Source: Alistipes putredinis DSM 17216
GTDB lineage: Bacteria; Bacteroidota; Bacteroidia; Bacteroidales; Rikenellaceae
DNA: 64,000 nucleotides
NCBI RefSeq assembly: GCF_000154465.1
Contig: NZ_DS499577.1
Span: forward strand, 928,013-992,012
Direction: 5' to 3'
Position 1 is the first letter of the stretch, and each line of letters starts with the position of its first letter. Below the pieces are notes generated by a model, which saw only the letters and a list, made by a program, of their open reading frames with translations, made no database searches and had not been told where the DNA came from. The position numbers were made by a program, and so were the translations under genes. Shown in pieces: positions 1-7,216 of this stretch.

Positions 1-70
1 GCAGCACATTTATCGTTTTTGACGAACTTTTTATTTCATCAAGTATTCTCTGAAACATTTCATCGTTCAT
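1..70 (-). CDS. Partial small protein, runs off the left edge
   Basis: A reading frame opens at the ATG at position 70 (MNDEMFQRILDEIKSS...) and continues past the left edge, so only 23 residues are visible. The same frame also contains upstream ATGs near 118, but the start at 70 follows an A-rich stretch more typical of a Bacteroidales translation start. The visible part is hydrophilic and probably helical. By position and strand it is the next gene in the same array as the genes to its right. Function cannot be judged. Confidence 0.45.
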   Translation of the reverse strand, partial: MNDEMFQRILDEIKSSSKTINVL

Positions 71-140
71 AGTCTTTATTTTTTTTCTGCTTAAAATTCT
101 ACTTTTCATCATACTCATTCAAAATAAATTGCACATTTAT

Positions 141-183
141 CTTGAACGTTATACCCATAGCATTTGCCGGAGGCCGTTATTAC
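141..183. other. Possible recombination site, distal end of the immunity array
   Basis: This intergenic segment shares a 10-base core (AACGTTATAC) and a downstream GTTATT with the segment directly behind the recombinase gene at 7167-7205. In both, a GC-rich inverted repeat sits between the two words (GCC/GGC here, CAGCC/GGCTG there). It differs from the palindromic spacers found elsewhere in the array. It could be a second site type, for example an array boundary. The similarity was found by eye only. Confidence 0.35.
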
Positions 184-205
184 TTTTTTCATGTTTCTGT
201 AAATC

Positions 206-1033
206 TTAAAACTCCATATCCTCCGTCCATTCCAAAGAGTCCACCGGACAAAGCTCTACTTTCTTCATTTCGTACCAAACGGTCAGCAATATCCTAATGC
301 TGTCAGGCGTATATCCCTTAACCCATGTACATTCTACAAATTTTCGTCTGCCGTCTCTGATTTCCTCGAATGTGGCATGGCTCAGCAACCCTACACGGAA
401 CTCTCCAGCCATGTCCTCCTTTCTTACTTGCATGGCATAGACTGGTTTCCCGTAGCGTGTCGTGCGCCCGTCTTGGTCGATCAGACGCTGCAAGACTTCA
501 TTGGGCGTTTCCTGACGGGCTACTATGGCAAAACGTAGTGAAAGGTAATCCCCCCACCTTTGCGGTACTTCAGTCCGCTCATTCTCCGGCGGCATTGTCT
601 TGTCCGAAAAAGTGGGAAACACAATATTCGCCGCCACCACCATAGCCACGATAACTGCCCAATAGACTGCTATTGCTCGTTTCCAGTAACGGGGACGTTC
701 ACGGAGTTCCTGCCGGACTTCCTTGCATATCTTCTTGTCGTCAAAAAATCCCAGAGGGATGGCTGACAGCAGCACCGCCAGACTCGCCAGACCGTAGAAA
801 ACAACCTTTTGTGGCACGTTTACCAGATGTACATACCCGTCTTGTCCCCTTGCCGCCAGAAATGTGCCGGCCAACAGGACGAATTCCGGGAGGATGCTCA
901 GGAAGTATATTCCGGCAGCAAATGCCTTTCGCTTCCTTTTATTGTTCCATTCCGTGAAATGCGCGTAGGAAATTTTATGCAGCATCACCAACAGGCGGAA
1001 AAAACGGCTGAATATGTTTCTTCTATTTGTCAT
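206..1033 (-). CDS. Membrane protein of the immunity array, three TM segments
   Basis: 275 residues. Hydrophobic segments lie at about 39-62, 77-97 and 119-140, followed by a soluble C-terminal half (about 140-275) with many charged residues. The start codon overlaps the stop of the 150-residue gene upstream by 4 bases, so the two are probably translationally coupled. Both share a plan: a short aromatic-rich N-terminus, then three TM segments with a charged loop before the third. They are probably distant paralogues. No family recognised. Immunity proteins against membrane-acting toxins are often like this, but that role is inferred from context. Confidence 0.75.
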   Translation of the reverse strand: MTNRRNIFSRFFRLLVMLHKISYAHFTEWNNKRKRKAFAAGIYFLSILPEFVLLAGTFLAARGQDGYVHLVNVPQKVVFYGLASLAVLLSAIPLGFFDDKKICKEVRQELRERPRYWKRAIAVYWAVIVAMVVAANIVFPTFSDKTMPPENERTEVPQRWGDYLSLRFAIVARQETPNEVLQRLIDQDGRTTRYGKPVYAMQVRKEDMAGEFRVGLLSHATFEEIRDGRRKFVECTWVKGYTPDSIRILLTVWYEMKKVELCPVDSLEWTEDMEF

Positions 1034-1482
1034 TTGAGTATTTCAGTTATCCATTTCAGAGCAGTTCCTAATAAAACCATTGCGGGAATAAGAAGCAAAT
1101 AGAGAGGGAAAAAGAACAGGTTGCGCCGGAAGGGACTGAACTTGCGTCCCGCATAATGCTGCATGACCGCTTTCCGCCGGGAAGGCGGGTATATTTTGCC
1201 GAACAGACGGTCTGTCATGAAGACAGAAACGGAGGACACGATTAGAAGAACGGCTCCAAACACCTCGAATGCCAAGTCATCCAGAAAATGACCGCCTATG
1301 GTCAGAACCGGCATGAATATAAAAAACGTGATACAGGCCCACAGCATATCACTCCCACGGGGTTGTTTGAAACTGACCTTGTGATAATGCTCCCATGTTA
1401 TTTCTCCCAACCAAAACAGATAGTCGAAGAAATAATAATGTCGTTCTTGCTCTTTATATTCCTGTTTCTTCATTCTAAACAT
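1030..1482 (-). CDS. Small membrane protein of the immunity array
   Basis: 150 residues with an acidic and aromatic N-terminus and hydrophobic segments near 46-67, 72-95 and 122-145. The basic loop between the second and third segments (PPSRRKAVMQHY) suggests a cytoplasmic loop. It is followed with a 4-base overlap by the 275-residue membrane protein and appears to be a shorter relative of it. No known domain recognised. It is preceded by an unusually long gap (1483-1712) for this array. Confidence 0.7.
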   Translation of the reverse strand: MFRMKKQEYKEQERHYYFFDYLFWLGEITWEHYHKVSFKQPRGSDMLWACITFFIFMPVLTIGGHFLDDLAFEVFGAVLLIVSSVSVFMTDRLFGKIYPPSRRKAVMQHYAGRKFSPFRRNLFFFPLYLLLIPAMVLLGTALKWITEILK

Positions 1483-1698
1483 AATGTTCGGCAGCCAATC
1501 GCTGTTTATGGCAATCTTTTCATTTCGCTCAATTACAAATATATATCATAAGGAAGAAACTTCAGAACATTCGGTCTTCCTTTTTTCTATGGTATGCTCA
1601 AAAGCATTTTTTGGGGATGCTTGTTTGGACGTTCTCCCTAAGGTCGATGGAGCTGTCTCGCCCGAAAGTTTCCCGGCGTTTAACCGTTAGTTAGGGAC
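1480..1698. other. Long divergent spacer, possibly a lost cassette
   Basis: The left end reads ataatgttcggcagccaatc, close to the spacer at 5600 (ataatgttcggtggataatc). The right end carries taaccgttagttag, which resembles the other end of the array spacers. Between them lie about 170 bases with no convincing gene. The simplest reading is two spacer halves whose intervening gene has decayed or been lost, but an unusually long single spacer is also possible. Confidence 0.3.
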
Positions 1699-1712
1699 AA
1701 TAAAGCAAACCC

Positions 1713-2024
1713 CTATCCATAAATGACTATACAATTCCAACAACATCGAAGTAGTGTCAGTACAAAATGTACCAACAGTATTTTTCCGCTATACTTGAAA
1801 CGATAGCAGGCAGATGCGACAAAGCCGATGGCACTCCAACCAATCGCCACCCGGCTTGTAAAGATATAGTTTTCGGAAGATTCATAGCTCCAACCTAATC
1901 CTTCACAACCTATCGGGTAAAGTTCCGGATGCTTTGAGAATTGTATAGAATCACTGACAACCATCCACAGCAATAGCAGACAGCATAGTCCCCACAATAT
2001 CCTTAATACCAATCTTGATTTCAT
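1713..2024 (-). CDS. Small membrane protein of the immunity array
   Basis: 103 residues. A hydrophobic stretch at 4-28 is followed by an exposed loop rich in Ser, Tyr and Glu (about 29-58) and two more hydrophobic segments at 59-79 and 82-103 that reach the C-terminus. It starts only 23 bases after the lipoprotein gene upstream, without a palindromic spacer, so these two may form one cassette. No family recognised. Confidence 0.65.
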   Translation of the reverse strand: MKSRLVLRILWGLCCLLLLWMVVSDSIQFSKHPELYPIGCEGLGWSYESSENYIFTSRVAIGWSAIGFVASACYRFKYSGKILLVHFVLTLLRCCWNCIVIYG

Positions 2025-2047
2025 ATTGTTTTGTTCATCATTTCAGG

Positions 2048-2638
2048 TTATCGTGAATGGTCTAGCTCGATGTACCAACCTTCCTTGATGGGCTTGTAAA
2101 GCGTGGTGTCGTTGTACGTCCTGCGGTAGATCTCGTTTAGGTCGCCATGTTCGGTGATACGGATATTCCGACGGCTTCTCAATCCGGGATCGTAAACGAA
2201 ACTCTTGGACGTTCCTGCATCTACGATACCGAGGGAGTAGTATGGCATAAAAAGGCTCACATATACCGAATCTGCCGTTTCCCATTCCCTGCGATCAACA
2301 AGGATAAAACCGCATCCAATCTCTGATAACAGGGAGTCGAGTAGGATTCGGTCTGGCTTTAACAGCCCATATACCGGGAGGTCTTGTTCGTCATTTGATT
2401 CATAGGATGTATCACTTTGCTCCATTGAATCAAGTATAATGATCCCGTCAGGAGAAAACGGCGGGTAGTGAAAACTACCTTCTGAACTCTCTGACATGAT
2501 TTCGTACACCTTGCGGAACGCCGCCTCGTGCGTGGCAAAGTGGCGTATCATTTCCTCGTCCGATGGCGGCATGGGTGGATCTCCGCAACTTGCAGCAAAC
2601 AGGCTTGCTAAAAGCAGGATTATGATAGGTATTCTCAT
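2048..2638 (-). CDS. Predicted lipoprotein of the immunity array
   Basis: 196 residues from the ATG at 2638. A frame extends further upstream, but the chosen start gives a textbook lipoprotein signal: MRIPIIILLLASLFAASC with a lipobox ending at Cys18. The mature protein is acidic and polar with no motif I recognise. It probably faces the periplasm, as expected for an immunity protein against a periplasm-acting toxin (inference). The next gene begins 23 bases downstream. Confidence 0.7.
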   Translation of the reverse strand: MRIPIIILLLASLFAASCGDPPMPPSDEEMIRHFATHEAAFRKVYEIMSESSEGSFHYPPFSPDGIIILDSMEQSDTSYESNDEQDLPVYGLLKPDRILLDSLLSEIGCGFILVDRREWETADSVYVSLFMPYYSLGIVDAGTSKSFVYDPGLRSRRNIRITEHGDLNEIYRRTYNDTTLYKPIKEGWYIELDHSR

Positions 2639-2675
2639 TTTCTTATTTATCTTATGTCTGACGGATAAATAGTAT

Positions 2676-3314
2676 TCAATGGTTCTGCCCTCTACTGGCG
2701 ACCTTAGTTTCAATAATTATAGCCCCGTTGATTCCGGCTATACCATATTGGCAGTACGCCTGTTTGCCGTACAGTATCTTAATCTGTACATTTTCCACAT
2801 TGTCCTTGATTATTTTATTCAACTTCCCAAACACTGCGGAATCTCTTACCATCGTACCGTCATAGATCCACAACAAATCCATTCCGTTTAATATGCCTTT
2901 CACTGTTTGTGCGCTGAAATATGGGCGATTATCCCCGGATATACGTATCTCACTGTCTGAAATACGCTTCAGGTATTTCCCATCCAGCGAAGCGGATATT
3001 GGCAAATCTATGTCTATGCCTTTGGTAGCTGTCTGTTCGGCGTTTGGCATGCCGATACGTCGCAAACAACCGTCTTGTGCAATCACATAAAACAGCGTGT
3101 AAGGCGGAAATAACCCCATCCCCTTGACCTTTACGCGCAGCGTGTCTTCTTGCAGAAACAGACGGTGTGCCGGTTCTCCTTCCAATCTGTAAGAAATGAA
3201 GCCGCTATCAGGCATTTCCACACACCGGTTACACACTTGCGCATGGGTGCAAAGCACACTGCAAAACAGCAGAAGCAGAACCGTTATTTTCGTTTGTTTG
3301 ACAGACCAACACAT
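2676..3314 (-). CDS. Secreted protein with a TonB-plug-like C-terminus
   Basis: 212 residues from the ATG at 3314. The longer frame start would translate the palindromic spacer and bury the signal peptide. The N-terminus is a Sec signal (hydrophobic core near residues 10-23, cleavage after AQ). The C-terminal part, with ILYGKQAYCQYGIAGINGAI, matches the end of a TonB-receptor plug domain (typically 'I.VLKG..A..YG..G.NGVI.I.T'), but no barrel follows. It is an orphan plug-like domain inside an immunity array. It may be a periplasmic immunity protein or binding partner; function unknown. Confidence 0.65.
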   Translation of the reverse strand: MCWSVKQTKITVLLLLFCSVLCTHAQVCNRCVEMPDSGFISYRLEGEPAHRLFLQEDTLRVKVKGMGLFPPYTLFYVIAQDGCLRRIGMPNAEQTATKGIDIDLPISASLDGKYLKRISDSEIRISGDNRPYFSAQTVKGILNGMDLLWIYDGTMVRDSAVFGKLNKIIKDNVENVQIKILYGKQAYCQYGIAGINGAIIIETKVASRGQNH

Positions 3315-3337
3315 TCTTATTTTTTTTACTTGATTCG

Positions 3338-3377
3338 GTATAATATCCGACGGATAGCTGACCGTTATCCGCATTTA
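3338..3377. other. Short form of the array's palindromic spacer
   Basis: On the minus strand it reads GCGGATA, then ACGGTCAGC, then TATCCGT, a 7-base inverted repeat around a core shared with the spacers at 4162 and 6670 (AACGGTCAGC). The outer arm seen in the full-length spacers is missing on one side. It lies between the 68-residue gene and the plug-like gene and overlaps the former's stop codon by a few bases. Confidence 0.45.
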
Positions 3378-3581
3378 CATTTCATCAAAAATTGAATCTA
3401 AAAGACTATTCAATTCATCGTCTGTAAGATTGAAATTTTCTTGTTCAATTTTCATACTCTCGTATATTTCAGCCATTGCCTCGCCTTCGGTAGAGAAAAA
3501 CTGGTCAGCTGATTTTATACCGTACTCGTCAACAAGCATTTTCCTAAATACTTGTTTAGCTTTTTCGATTTTACTTTCCAT
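3375..3581 (-). CDS. Small acidic protein of the immunity array
   Basis: 68 residues, strongly acidic in the second half (DDELNSLLDSIFDEM) and likely all-helical. A basic N-terminal helix (ESKIEKAKQVFRKML) is followed by an acidic tail. No family recognised. AT-rich like its neighbours to the right. The small size and isolation between spacers suit a single-gene cassette. Confidence 0.55.
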   Translation of the reverse strand: MESKIEKAKQVFRKMLVDEYGIKSADQFFSTEGEAMAEIYESMKIEQENFNLTDDELNSLLDSIFDEM

Positions 3582-3683
3582 ATCTATTTCCTTTGTTTAT
3601 TGCGGATAATAAAACTATTATTAAGCCTTTATATCCCCTCAATTTTGCCGTCATTTTTATATTTCTTGTTTAATGTTCATATC

Positions 3684-4142
3684 TTATTTTCGACTCCAAT
3701 ATCCCAAAAACCTACTGAACAGTATCATCATAACCAGATACAATACTATTATACCATTTATCTCAACAAAAAGCACTAAGTCACCTGCCGTAGGAACACT
3801 TTCATACGTATTTTCGGTTAAATACTTGCCTTCATATCCTAAATAGATGAAATAATACTCGTATGTTTTATATACACCATTGAATAGCAATAGTATAATG
3901 GCAGACAATCTGAATTTATTATGACGCAGAAACAAGTGGAAGAAAAGGTCAAGAAATATGAATAATACGCAGATTACTACAAAACCAATCAACGCCATCA
4001 ATCCGTCCACCGCGGCTCCCGGACCATCATTAACTTCAGTTATGCTCATTAATTGGTTGGGCTCCATCAAGACAAGAGCAAACATAAGTAAGTATATTAC
4101 CCATGCAATCAGTTGTCCAACTTTTATTTTAGCTATCTTCAT
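3684..4142 (-). CDS. Four-TM protein of the immunity array
   Basis: 152 residues with hydrophobic segments near 8-28, 42-72, 77-102 and 122-150 and short polar loops. The final segment ends with a basic WSRK tail. AT-rich. It follows a full palindromic spacer (4162-4214), as expected of a separate cassette. An inner-membrane immunity protein is plausible by context only. Confidence 0.65.
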   Translation of the reverse strand: MKIAKIKVGQLIAWVIYLLMFALVLMEPNQLMSITEVNDGPGAAVDGLMALIGFVVICVLFIFLDLFFHLFLRHNKFRLSAIILLLFNGVYKTYEYYFIYLGYEGKYLTENTYESVPTAGDLVLFVEINGIIVLYLVMMILFSRFLGYWSRK

Positions 4143-4161
4143 TATGGTTTATCGTATATGC

Positions 4162-4214
4162 GGATAATGGTTTGTGAATAACTGACCGTTAAGGCAGTTC
4201 ATTCTCTTGTTACC
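4162..4214. repeat. attC-like palindromic spacer
   Basis: On the minus strand it begins GGTAACAAGAGAATGAACTG and ends CAGTTATTCACAAACCATTA, with CTTAACGGT in the middle. GAATGAACTG/CAGTTATTC form an imperfect stem and GGTAA/TTATCC an outer arm. It aligns base for base along most of its length with the spacer at 6670-6720. The layout (outer arms with TAAC and ATTA, mismatched middle, inner stem) recalls integron attC sites. Confidence 0.6.
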
Positions 4215-4220
4215 AATATT

Positions 4221-4508
4221 TCAATCTCCACTTACCCAAATTGTGTTTTTATCTATTATCATAGGACGCAAATTCTTAATAAACTCTATTACAATTTTCA
4301 TTGATTGTTTATCTAACGTCTTTATATAATCATTTGCCAAATTAATAAGTAATTCAAGATTTTGAGGTATCAATCTTGTATCTCCATATTCATCAATACT
4401 CAATCCTGTCTTTGCATGAAACTCCAAAAAGACAGGTTGTAATATTCTCAATTCAACATCATTCAAAGCGAAGTGATGATTATTCATTGTATTGCTAAAA
4501 TCTAACAT
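4221..4508 (-). CDS. Unknown protein of the immunity array
   Basis: 95 residues, soluble, no signal peptide, no recognised domain. The sequence is helical with alternating Leu/Ile and ends in WVSGD. An internal Met at residue 8 is an alternative start. It lies between two palindromic spacers (4162 and 4527), so it behaves as a single-gene cassette. Confidence 0.55.
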   Translation of the reverse strand: MLDFSNTMNNHHFALNDVELRILQPVFLEFHAKTGLSIDEYGDTRLIPQNLELLINLANDYIKTLDKQSMKIVIEFIKNLRPMIIDKNTIWVSGD

Positions 4509-4526
4509 TTCAATTATTTGTTTATT

Positions 4527-4578
4527 GGTAATGTTTGGTGGATAATCATCATTAAAGGAGATTGATCCGCTTGTTATC
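4527..4578. repeat. attC-like palindromic spacer
   Basis: On the minus strand it begins GATAACAAGCGGATCAATC and ends GATTATCCACCAAACATTA. It is nearly identical to the spacer at 5600-5651, differing mainly in the loop. GGATCAATC pairs with GATTATCC. This is the best-conserved spacer pair of the array and it flanks the double-SUKH gene on both sides. Confidence 0.65.
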
Positions 4579-4586
4579 TGCCCGCT

Positions 4587-5585
4587 TTATTCCTCTTCTT
4601 CGATAAAATGATTTATAAAGTAATTGAATGACTGGGCGATGTAACGAGTATTTGTTTCAAAGTTGTATTCTCTTGAAGCGTTTTCGTCCCACTCGTCAGT
4701 CAAGTAATAGTAAATCTTTTTATTCTTCAAGTTCAACGCATAATAGTTTCCACCCGAATCCATAGCAAAAGGCAACAGGTTGCTTGGCATTAGATTTCTG
4801 CTCCACATGTCTTTGGCTATGACTTCAATTGTTTCAAAAGCATTGGTGCGTTCCTTTATCGGAAAGAACGCATTTATCTCCACCCAATCCAAATCCTCGT
4901 CCTGCGGTTGAAAACAATATGGTGATGGCATACCACCGTTGAACTTGAGGTAAAAGTTCTTCATGCCTGCCGGAATCTTTACATTCAACTCAACCTCAAA
5001 ATTCTTTATATCTTCTTTTGTTAGCGAAGCCGAACAGTCCGAAAGTTCAGGCATTACACCTTCTATTTCTATAATCTCCGTTTGTTGTTCCTCTTCGATT
5101 TTTGGGAAAGCAACGAGATTATTGAAAAAATCATCTATTGAATCCGCTATCAATTGAGGTTCATCAAAAATAAATGCATCGCTATTTTTTACAAAACCAA
5201 TAATTTTATAAAAATATACAGCTCTGTTTTTTATATTGATTGCAATTACACCAATATTTCTCAAATTGTTATGTCCACTGGCAAATAGCAGAATATTGTC
5301 AGAAATCGAATTAGAACTACGATGCTCCAAGGTTTCTCCTTCAACAGTATGAAAAAGAGCATTCTTAAAACTCTTATTATATTTGAACGGTTGGAAAATT
5401 CTAATTTCCACTTCGTAATATTTGTTTATGGAGATGGTTTGCTGTTTAGGTTCTCCTCCATTATATTGTAAATAGAACTCTTTCAGTCTTTCCGGCAAAA
5501 CATGACCCAACTTGCTCTCAACTTCTTCAAAATCTTTGAGAGTAAGACTTTTTTGACAATTTTCTAATTCTATTTTCATATTCAT
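4587..5585 (-). CDS. Tandem SMI1/KNR4 (SUKH) immunity protein
   Basis: 332 residues with two SUKH-fold domains in tandem. The first opens with SLTLKDFEEVESKLG and has the hallmark LKEFYLQYNGGEP at about 34-47. The second opens with SASLTKEDIKNFEVEL near 185 and repeats the hallmark as MKNFYLKFNGGMP near 208. SUKH proteins are a well-known immunity superfamily that neutralises diverse nuclease and other toxins of contact-dependent and polymorphic systems. Two domains in one chain could bind two toxins or a dimeric one. Near-identical spacers flank the gene. Cytoplasmic; no signal peptide. Confidence 0.88.
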   Translation of the reverse strand: MNMKIELENCQKSLTLKDFEEVESKLGHVLPERLKEFYLQYNGGEPKQQTISINKYYEVEIRIFQPFKYNKSFKNALFHTVEGETLEHRSSNSISDNILLFASGHNNLRNIGVIAINIKNRAVYFYKIIGFVKNSDAFIFDEPQLIADSIDDFFNNLVAFPKIEEEQQTEIIEIEGVMPELSDCSASLTKEDIKNFEVELNVKIPAGMKNFYLKFNGGMPSPYCFQPQDEDLDWVEINAFFPIKERTNAFETIEVIAKDMWSRNLMPSNLLPFAMDSGGNYYALNLKNKKIYYYLTDEWDENASREYNFETNTRYIAQSFNYFINHFIEEEE

Positions 5586-5599
5586 TCTTTTTATGGGCA

Positions 5600-5651
5600 G
5601 ATAATGTTCGGTGGATAATCAATTTTCGGAGAGATTAATCCGCTTGTTATC
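5600..5651. repeat. attC-like palindromic spacer
   Basis: On the minus strand it begins GATAACAAGCGGATTAATC and ends GATTATCCACCGAACATTA. GGATTAATC pairs with GATTATCC around a 12-base loop, and outer GATAA pairs with TTATC. It is near-identical to 4527-4578. An alignment of all spacers gives TAACAA.G at one end and CATTA at the other. Confidence 0.65.
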
Positions 5652-5652
5652 G

Positions 5653-6240
5653 TCATAAATTGTACTTCATTAATAATAATTTAAATTCTTCATTTAACCT
5701 CTTGCCTCCAAATTGAGCAGCAACTTTTTGAATACTGTCTTTTTGCATTACAAATTCCAATTCAGTAGGCTTTAATTGAGAACAACACCAATCAAATACA
5801 CGCAAATTGGGAATATTGGCTATACTTTTTATATCAACTAAATTTTTACATTCAAAAATAAATAATTTATATAAACTATGTAAGTTCGATAAATTGGGGA
5901 ATTTGATAAACGGTTGTATGTAACCAATGATTAGTTCTTCTAAAGAAGAAAGATTGGCTATATAATCAAAAGTTTGCTCTTCCTTTGTGGCAATACCATT
6001 AATACATAATTTCCTTAGATGTGTCAATTTGCTTAATGCTGTATAGTCATTGAATTTACACGCATACATCCTAATATCTTGCAATTCGGGCATATCCAAA
6101 ATAAAATCCATTGAGTCGCCTTTGATATGCCACAACGATAACATAGTTGCATCTTTATACTTGTTCAATTTGATTTGAGGACAAGTAAAATATGCAACGT
6201 GAACACCATTCTGCTCAATTTTTCTAATGCCTTTCTCCAT
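5653..6240 (-). CDS. Leucine-rich-repeat-like protein of the immunity array
   Basis: 195 residues with irregular leucine-rich repeats from about 45 to 155 (LTHLRKLCINGI, LSSLEELIIG, LHSLYKLFIFECKNL, IPNLRVFDWC), then a short helical C-terminus. No signal peptide, so it is probably cytoplasmic. LRR-like folds occur among predicted immunity proteins of Bacteroidetes polymorphic toxin loci; that is the likely role given the array. Very AT-rich. Spacers flank both sides. Confidence 0.65.
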   Translation of the reverse strand: MEKGIRKIEQNGVHVAYFTCPQIKLNKYKDATMLSLWHIKGDSMDFILDMPELQDIRMYACKFNDYTALSKLTHLRKLCINGIATKEEQTFDYIANLSSLEELIIGYIQPFIKFPNLSNLHSLYKLFIFECKNLVDIKSIANIPNLRVFDWCCSQLKPTELEFVMQKDSIQKVAAQFGGKRLNEEFKLLLMKYNL

Positions 6241-6256
6241 ATTCTTTTTTAATGAC

Positions 6257-6305
6257 GATAATGGCTAAGCGGGGAACGCTGTTAGGCGTTATCACGCTTT
6301 GTTAG
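6257..6305. repeat. attC-like palindromic spacer overlapping a stop codon
   Basis: On the minus strand it begins CTAACAAAGCGTGATAACGC and ends CGCTTAGCCATTATC. Stems: AAGCG/CGCTT and AACGC/GCGTT around CTAACA. The TGA of the upstream 120-residue gene lies inside the element at 6292-6294, as happens when a cassette ends within its recombination site. It aligns with 6670-6720 at both ends. Confidence 0.6.
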
Positions 6306-6654
6306 CAATATTTTTACTTCTAAATTCTTTTAATTTCTTTTCAATAAAAGCAAAGTCATTGATTGCTTTAATCCCGTCTTTTGCTCTATCGTATTTTTGT
6401 CGCCATTTTCTAATGCCATACAGATAAAACTTTAATCCCTCTTCCGTTAAATCTCCAATTTTTATTTCAGTATTATCTGTAGGCTTTTCTCCTTTTTTTA
6501 GTATTTCTTTAGTTGTCAATCCATTATCTTGTAAGAAATGGATGATATTTTCAAAAAAGATAATTTGCTCTGTTTTGAATTTATCAGTTAAGGGTGGTAT
6601 AGACTTCATTTGAGTAAACCATCCTAATTTTGATATTATCTCGTCTTTATCCAT
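6292..6654 (-). CDS. Unknown soluble protein of the immunity array
   Basis: 120 residues, lysine- and isoleucine-rich, no signal peptide or TM segment. A basic helical C-terminus (KKLKEFRSKNIANKA) follows a central stretch with WRQKYDRAKDG. No family recognised. The last codons run into the palindromic spacer at 6257-6305, so the C-terminal tail may be set by the spacer rather than by selection on the protein. Confidence 0.55.
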   Translation of the reverse strand: MDKDEIISKLGWFTQMKSIPPLTDKFKTEQIIFFENIIHFLQDNGLTTKEILKKGEKPTDNTEIKIGDLTEEGLKFYLYGIRKWRQKYDRAKDGIKAINDFAFIEKKLKEFRSKNIANKA

Positions 6655-6669
6655 ATTTCAAATTTTATT

Positions 6670-6720
6670 GCTAATGGCTTGCGAATAGCTGACCGTTAGG
6701 GCAGTTTATTCGCTTGTTAG
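6670..6720. repeat. attC-like palindromic spacer, clearest copy
   Basis: On the minus strand it begins CTAACAAGCGAATAAACTG and ends TATTCGCAAGCCATTAGC. Nested pairings: outer CTAA/TTAG, inner GCGAATA/TATTCGC, then CTG/CAG around CCCTAACGGT. The ending CGCAAGCCATTAGC is close to the CAAGCGTTAG ending of classic attC sites, with CATTA in place of GTTA. It lies 5 bases from the stop of the recombinase-proximal gene. Confidence 0.65.
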
Positions 6721-6725
6721 TTGCC

Positions 6726-7124
6726 TTATTCCATTAAATTCCCATCAGGTAAAATAATATCTCCGTCATCACTACTCACATCGAAGAAGCCAACACCATA
6801 TTTCTGCGCCAAGGCTTTCATCTTTTCGTATGCTTCTTCTGCTACCGACCACGCAAATGCTGCATAAATGACATTATGCCCTATGCTGTAATCGGTCAAG
6901 TGTGCTTCGGCATCATCGTCTTCCACCTCTACGTCAGAAGCATCCATGTTTGGAAATGTCTTAATCATTTCTTCATACCATTCCCGCAGGGCAGACGATG
7001 TGACGGCAGGGTCGTTGTAACCGTGTTCTTCACTCCATTCTGTTTCTTTGTCATACCATACAAGAAACTCTTTGCGTTTTTGCGGAGCTTTTGTCCGCTC
7101 GAAAACCATTAAATCGTAACTCAT
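6726..7124 (-). CDS. Putative immunity protein, first cassette after the recombinase
   Basis: 132 residues beginning MSYDLMVFERTKAPQKRKEF, with conserved-looking WYDKETEWSEEHGYNDP and an aromatic/acidic C-terminus. The opening 'MSYDLMVF' with later 'FxxWY' and 'DP' is familiar from a family of small cytoplasmic proteins in toxin-immunity arrays, though I cannot give its number. Acidic, soluble. It is the gene closest to the recombinase, the position where new cassettes would enter if the system works like an integron (inference). Confidence 0.65.
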   Translation of the reverse strand: MSYDLMVFERTKAPQKRKEFLVWYDKETEWSEEHGYNDPAVTSSALREWYEEMIKTFPNMDASDVEVEDDDAEAHLTDYSIGHNVIYAAFAWSVAEEAYEKMKALAQKYGVGFFDVSSDDGDIILPDGNLME

Positions 7125-7166
7125 AATTTGTTATTTTTATGTTTCACATATTATTTTTCTACATTG

Positions 7167-7205
7167 GCAACTAACGTTATACTATCAGCCGATTTGGCTG
7201 TTATT
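7167..7205. other. Possible recombinase-proximal attachment site
   Basis: It lies 12 bases beyond the recombinase stop. It contains AACGTTATAC, also present in the distal segment at 141-183, and a 5-base inverted repeat (CAGCC/GGCTG). On the minus strand CTGATAGTATAACGTTAGTT leads into the first cassette. The position matches that of an integron attI, but no strand exchange point can be assigned from sequence. Confidence 0.35.
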
Positions 7206-7216
7206 TTCTTTAAGTA

